NCBI GenBank assembly: GCA_002751075.1
Contig: NAOQ01000303.1
Span: 9,263-23,025, forward strand
Source of the DNA: Ichthyophonus hoferi
Lineage: Eukaryota > Opisthokonta > Ichthyosporea > Ichthyophonida > Ichthyophonidae
Length of the DNA: 13,763 nt
Direction: 5' to 3'
Every line of letters begins with the position of its first letter. Position 1 is the first letter of the stretch. Below the pieces are notes generated by a model. It had not been told where the DNA came from. It made no database searches and worked only from the letters and a program-made list of their open reading frames with translations. Shown here one piece after another: positions 13,721 through 13,763 of this stretch. A program made the position numbers and the translations under genes.

Positions 13721-13763
13721 CTGTATATGCAACCATATGAGCTTATACAATGTATTGTATTTA

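Noticed and set aside
13553-13750. Open frame of 65 codons on the minus strand overlapping the first cullin exon
   Set aside because: It is in a different frame from DTRQKVDDDRKN and shows no conserved motif.
1-13763. Transposons, retroelements, tRNA or rRNA genes, CRISPR arrays
   Set aside because: No terminal repeats with target duplications, reverse transcriptase or transposase motifs, tRNA boxes or spaced direct repeats were found on either strand.

Overview
The window is animal-like nuclear DNA. Short exons richer in G+C alternate with AT-rich introns of about 100 to 460 bases with ordinary GT..AG ends. It holds the 3' parts of two conserved genes lying tail to tail. The intron sizes and divergence suggest a non-bilaterian or other invertebrate animal, perhaps a sponge. 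That placement is a guess, because nothing in the sequence fixes the taxon.

Plus strand, 119-10920: 24 exons can be joined into one uninterrupted frame of 4,958 coding bases (1,651 residues plus stop). They match the order and motifs of URB1 / Npa1, the nucleolar pre-ribosomal-associated protein 1, a very large alpha-helical repeat protein of early 60S subunit assembly. By comparison with human URB1 as I remember it, the window begins near residue 530 of about 2,270, so the N-terminal Npa1 domain lies upstream. The best-conserved part is the C-terminal NopRA1 region, exons 15-22.

10921-12567: a tail-to-tail spacer of about 1.65 kb with no gene I can support. It holds candidate polyadenylation signals and AT-rich inverted repeats.

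Minus strand, 13720-12568: the last four coding exons of a cullin, best matched to CUL3, the scaffold of BTB-type ubiquitin ligases. They carry the neddylation motif IVRIMK, the winged-helix end and the terminal YHYLA. The intron just before the neddylation site is best read as a minor-spliceosome (U12) intron with AT..AC ends. This is the most notable feature of the window. The last coding exon has only 25 coding bases.

The two genes have unrelated jobs, ribosome assembly and protein ubiquitylation, and appear to be neighbours only. I see no mobile element, CRISPR array, tRNA, rRNA or new multi-gene system.
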